This document shows positions 13,072 through 15,120 of a stretch of DNA of 15,120 bases, piece by piece. The stretch is from NCBI GenBank assembly GCA_022563275.1, contig JADFNR010000083.1:1-15120 (forward strand), read 5' to 3'. Position 1 is the stretch's first letter, and the number at the start of each line of letters is the position of its first letter. The DNA is from Chloroflexota bacterium. GTDB taxonomy: Bacteria; Chloroflexota; Dehalococcoidia; UBA3495. The notes under the pieces were generated by a model. That model did no database searches. It was not told the DNA's origin and was given only the letters and a program-made list of their open reading frames with translations. A program made the translations under genes and the position numbers.

Positions 13072-13100
13072 CTGGATTCCAGCTTTCCCTGGATCTACGG
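13072..13100 (-). repeat. Degenerate dispersed repeat, right copy (inverted)
   Basis: Read on the minus strand this has GGAAAGCTGGAATCCAG at its end, matching the left copy at 12232-12260 in inverted orientation. It contains a small TCCAG/CTGGA hairpin. It lies in the 157-bp gap between the convergent GNAT and luciferase-like genes; the rest of that gap is unremarkable. Confidence 0.5.
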
Positions 13101-13127
13101 GGGCCCAAGGCGCGGGCGCCGCAATCA

Positions 13128-14180
13128 CTAGCCGCCGCCTGGCATGACCTCATCAACGAAGTATCTTATGGAGCGCATCGCTTTTTCGTGGGGGATGTTG
13201 CCCCAGGCGAAGACGCTGATGAAATAGTTGATGCCCGACTCTTCGATGGCCCTCCAGACCTGCTCTTTGACCGTCTGAGGAGACCCGGCGATGATCTTCT
13301 CATCGGATAGCAGAGCGTCGAAGTCATACAGCCATTTCAAGTTGTCGGAATCGCCGACGTCCCAGAGGTAGTTGATGTTGTCGCACCATGCCTTCCAGGC
13401 GCCGCGGGCCTCTGCTACAGCCTCGGCGTCGGTGGGCGCGATGTAGACGTGGCGGGTCTGGCCCTGCATGGGCTCGGCTACGGCCCTGTTGATCCGGTCC
13501 GGGTCCCCCTTGTGCTGCGCCCATATCTCTTGATAGAGGTCAAAATGCGTTTTTGTGAAGGCATTGGTTTCGAATATGTGGCTGGTGTTGATGCCGTTAC
13601 GGGCCATCCAGGGCACGGTCTCGATGTTGCCACTGGCGTACCAGATGGGCGGATGGGGCTTTTGGTAGGGCCGGATCCATAATTTGATGTCTTTGTAGTT
13701 GTAGAACTTCCCCTCGTGATTCAGAGTCTCGTTGTTAAGCCCTTTCAACAACACCTCAAGCGCCTCTTGGAACATTGCCGGCCGGTCCTCGGGATCGATT
13801 CCGAACCGCGCCACCTCGTATGGGACGATCCCCCGGCCTACCCCTAATTCCAGGCGTCCGTGGCTCAGATGGTCCAGCATGCAGACCTCCTGTATCAGGC
13901 GCAGGGGGTTGTAGAGGGGCAACAGATAGACCAGGGGACCCATCCGGATTCGGGAGGTCCGTTGGGCGACGGCGGAGAGATATATACCTGGGGAGGGAGC
14001 GACGCTAAGGGGCGTGGTGTGGTGTTCCGCTACGTGATAGCAGAAAAAATCCTGCTTGTCGGCGTATTCCAGCAGCTTCAGCCGGTCATCGAATATCTGG
14101 GCCGGGGAGTTCTCGTCCCACTCAACCCAATCAAAGATGCCCCACTGGATCTTCCTGCCGTCTGTGGTCTCGCTGGCCAT
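13128..14180 (-). CDS. Luciferase-like (LLM class) flavin-dependent monooxygenase
   Basis: A 350-residue TIM-barrel oxidoreductase of the bacterial luciferase family, which uses reduced FMN or F420 to oxidise organic substrates. The visible family blocks are IQWGIFDWVEW at the first strand; VAEHHTTPLSVAPSPGIYLSA (50-70), with the AEHH flavin-site motif; RIRMGPLVYLLPLYNPLRL (77-95); EVCMLDHLSHGRLELGVGRG (98-117); and KPHPPIWYASG. The start is ATG 14180, with GGAGG eight bases upstream; the frame stays open to 14357, but that extension is encoded by a hairpin and lacks a ribosome site. A VOC gene precedes it on the same strand, separated by 82 bp and a hairpin. Together with the Ddn-like gene it hints at F420 or flavin redox chemistry. 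Substrate unknown. Confidence 0.9.
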   Translation of the reverse strand: MASETTDGRKIQWGIFDWVEWDENSPAQIFDDRLKLLEYADKQDFFCYHVAEHHTTPLSVAPSPGIYLSAVAQRTSRIRMGPLVYLLPLYNPLRLIQEVCMLDHLSHGRLELGVGRGIVPYEVARFGIDPEDRPAMFQEALEVLLKGLNNETLNHEGKFYNYKDIKLWIRPYQKPHPPIWYASGNIETVPWMARNGINTSHIFETNAFTKTHFDLYQEIWAQHKGDPDRINRAVAEPMQGQTRHVYIAPTDAEAVAEARGAWKAWCDNINYLWDVGDSDNLKWLYDFDALLSDEKIIAGSPQTVKEQVWRAIEESGINYFISVFAWGNIPHEKAMRSIRYFVDEVMPGGG

Positions 14181-14200
14181 GACAACGACCTCCGGCCGGA

Positions 14201-14232
14201 CCAAAGCCCGGCACGGTATGGCCGGGCTTTGG
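14201..14232. terminator. Hairpin terminator between VOC and luciferase-like genes
   Basis: CCAAAGCCCGGC (14201-14212) and its exact complement (14221-14232) form a perfect 12-bp stem with an 8-nt loop. It is 30 bp beyond the VOC stop and only 8 bp before the GGAGG of the luciferase-like gene. There is no external U-tract; the CUUU in the descending arm may serve. Besides terminating the VOC transcript it could affect expression of the next gene. Confidence 0.6.
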
Positions 14233-14262
14233 CGCGTTGTGAAATATGTAGAGAAGTTTTTG

Positions 14263-14712
14263 CTAGGACTCGATACCGCTATCGAATTGGACCAGTATGC
14301 CGTCGGGGTCGAAGGCGAAGAACGTCCGGACATTTCCCTGGGCGTCGGCGAAGGCATCGATGCCTCCGGCGATCTCCACCCCCTTGGCTATCAGCTCATC
14401 GGCCAACCCGCGGAGGTCCTTAACCGTGAAAGACAGGTGGCTAACACCGATCTGGTCCAGCTTGATGGGCTCACCGTCAGCCTGGTCGCCAGGGTGGCTG
14501 GTCATCACCAAGAATGGCTCTTGACCCCAGCCGATATGCACGGTGCGGCGGGTTTTACGGTGATGCTTGTAGGTGTGGGTAAGTCCGCCGGTGCTGGTGT
14601 CTTCGATCTCGTCCTTCGCTATCTTCATTCCCAAGATGTCCCGGTAGAAGGCCAGGGACTTGTCCATGTCCCTGACACAAACCGCGATGTGCGAGATGCC
14701 TGTGGCTTCCAT
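14263..14712 (-). CDS. VOC (glyoxalase) superfamily protein
   Basis: A 149-residue two-module vicinal-oxygen-chelate protein. Module one starts ISHIAVCVRDMDKSLAFYRD with metal-ligand position His8. Module two starts GVSHLSFTVKDL with His92 and ends FDPDGILVQFDSG. The position normally held by the last metal-binding Glu is Gln142, so metal binding may be altered. Start: ATG 14712 with GGAGG nine bases upstream; the frame is open to 14811, but the added residues come from the promoter region. A good promoter sits 60-90 bp upstream. It is followed on the same strand by the luciferase-like gene after a hairpin. It is only distantly similar to the other VOC protein in the window. The reaction cannot be named. 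Confidence 0.87.
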   Translation of the reverse strand: MEATGISHIAVCVRDMDKSLAFYRDILGMKIAKDEIEDTSTGGLTHTYKHHRKTRRTVHIGWGQEPFLVMTSHPGDQADGEPIKLDQIGVSHLSFTVKDLRGLADELIAKGVEIAGGIDAFADAQGNVRTFFAFDPDGILVQFDSGIES

Positions 14713-14773
14713 CTTTTCTCGCCTCCGTAGCAGAAAAATATTTAACGTGCCAGCTTGTTGGCCTGAGGCGCCA

Positions 14774-14802
14774 ATCCTATTCCGGCGTCCGGTATTTGTC
14801 AA
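14774..14802 (-). promoter_or_regulatory. Promoter of the minus-strand VOC gene
   Basis: Minus strand: TTGACA (14797-14802, perfect -35), a 17-bp spacer, then TAGGAT (14774-14779, 4 of 6 to TATAAT). The predicted start, near 14767, leaves about 55 nt before the ATG at 14712. The -35 lies inside a GGTATTT/AAATACC inverted repeat (14791-14808), a possible operator or the end of the epimerase transcript. Confidence 0.5.
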
Positions 14803-14817
14803 AATACCCATGCCTGG

Positions 14818-15120
14818 TCAGTCGAGAAAATCAGAGTCCTTGCGCCACTGGATATAATCCGCCAACCCGGCCTTCAAGTCGTACTTGGGCGTCCACTGAA
14901 GGTCATTGAAGAGCCGGTGGCCGGAGAGAGGACCCCGGGAGTAGGCCCCGGCGTTCGCGGACCCGGCGGCCGGAGTGACGACTTGGGTGGCCGGCGACAA
15001 CTCGATCAGCCGGTCCAGTATCTCCTGGTAGGTCACCCAGATCCCGGTGGTGATGTTATAGAGGCCGTGGCTCAGGGAAGGCGCATCCAGCACGGTGCGG
15101 ATGCCGTCGGCGAGGTCTGC
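14818..15120 (-). CDS. NAD-dependent epimerase/dehydratase, C-terminal part (runs off window)
   Basis: The last 100 residues of an extended-SDR sugar-nucleotide epimerase/dehydratase; the Rossmann domain and catalytic Tyr-x3-Lys lie beyond the right edge. The visible part reads ADLADGIRTVLDAP, then GLYNITTG with WVTYQEILDRLIEL, the usual 'v.D...a...al......yN.g.g...s..e' pattern of the substrate-binding lobe. It ends RLFNDLQWTPKYDLKAGLAD with the short amphipathic tail YIQWRKDSDFLD. The frame is open to the window edge, so no start is visible. The VOC gene follows 105 bp downstream with its own promoter. Which sugar or metabolite is converted cannot be told from the C-terminal lobe alone. Confidence 0.85.
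   Translation of the reverse strand, partial: ADLADGIRTVLDAPSLSHGLYNITTGIWVTYQEILDRLIELSPATQVVTPAAGSANAGAYSRGPLSGHRLFNDLQWTPKYDLKAGLADYIQWRKDSDFLD

Noticed and set aside
12950..13156. 68-residue minus-strand frame containing RESWNPE
   Set aside because: This peptide is what the dispersed intergenic repeat encodes when translated; there is no domain and no start signal.
14181..14357. 59-residue N-terminal extension of the luciferase-like protein
   Set aside because: It overlaps the 3' end of the VOC gene and a terminator hairpin, whereas ATG 14180 has GGAGG at ideal spacing and starts the conserved domain.
14713..14811. 33-residue N-terminal extension of the minus-strand VOC protein
   Set aside because: It covers the predicted promoter (TTGACA-17-TAGGAT); GGAGG precedes ATG 14712.
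1..15120. CRISPR array, tRNA, rRNA, transposase or phage genes
   Set aside because: I looked for regularly spaced repeats, tRNA-like arms ending in CCA, and DDE or tyrosine-recombinase motifs and found none I could support.

Overview
The window looks like chromosomal DNA of a GC-rich bacterium with short intergenic gaps and good GGAGG-type ribosome binding sites at several starts. The gene content is an arsenite-oxidase-type Rieske/molybdopterin pair, a deazaflavin (F420)-type oxidoreductase, a luciferase-like monooxygenase, several short-chain dehydrogenases and VOC proteins, and a short MetE-like zinc enzyme. This mix resembles Chloroflexota such as Dehalococcoidia/SAR202-like lineages. That placement is inference from gene content only; no rRNA, tRNA or taxonomic marker lies in the window.

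Layout, left to right. (1) 1-1229, minus strand: two tandem paralogous short-chain dehydrogenases; the downstream copy is cut by the window edge. (2) 1525-5488, plus strand: a three-gene operon for a Tat-exported Rieske subunit (AioB type), a Tat-exported molybdopterin catalytic subunit (AioA/IdrA type) and MobA, which makes the guanine-dinucleotide form of the molybdenum cofactor. (3) 5749-8906, minus strand: a MetE-like methyltransferase followed by an ABC-F translation factor, separated by a hairpin and a possible ABC-F promoter. (4) 8995-10761, plus strand: deazaflavin-dependent nitroreductase-family protein, VOC protein, rho-independent terminator, and a YgjP-type zinc metallopeptidase. 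(5) 10785-12020, minus: MFS exporter. (6) 12386-12970, plus: GNAT acetyltransferase, flanked by inverted degenerate copies of a short dispersed repeat. (7) 13128-15120, minus: luciferase-like monooxygenase, VOC protein and the C-terminal end of a sugar-nucleotide epimerase.

The functional centre is the AioBA-MobA operon. Its catalytic subunit keeps the [3Fe-4S] ligand set (three Cys plus Ser) and most of the arsenite-pocket residues at the spacing known from Alcaligenes AioA. It appears to replace the pocket Glu by Asp, carries its own twin-arginine signal with a lipobox, and has a 72-residue N-terminal extension. The substrate (arsenite, antimonite, iodate or another oxyanion) cannot be decided from sequence alone. 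No arsenic-resistance gene, sensor kinase or cytochrome c is visible nearby. The remaining genes look like ordinary accessory metabolism arranged in short independent units, many with their own hairpin terminators. No CRISPR array, phage, transposase, tRNA or rRNA was seen.
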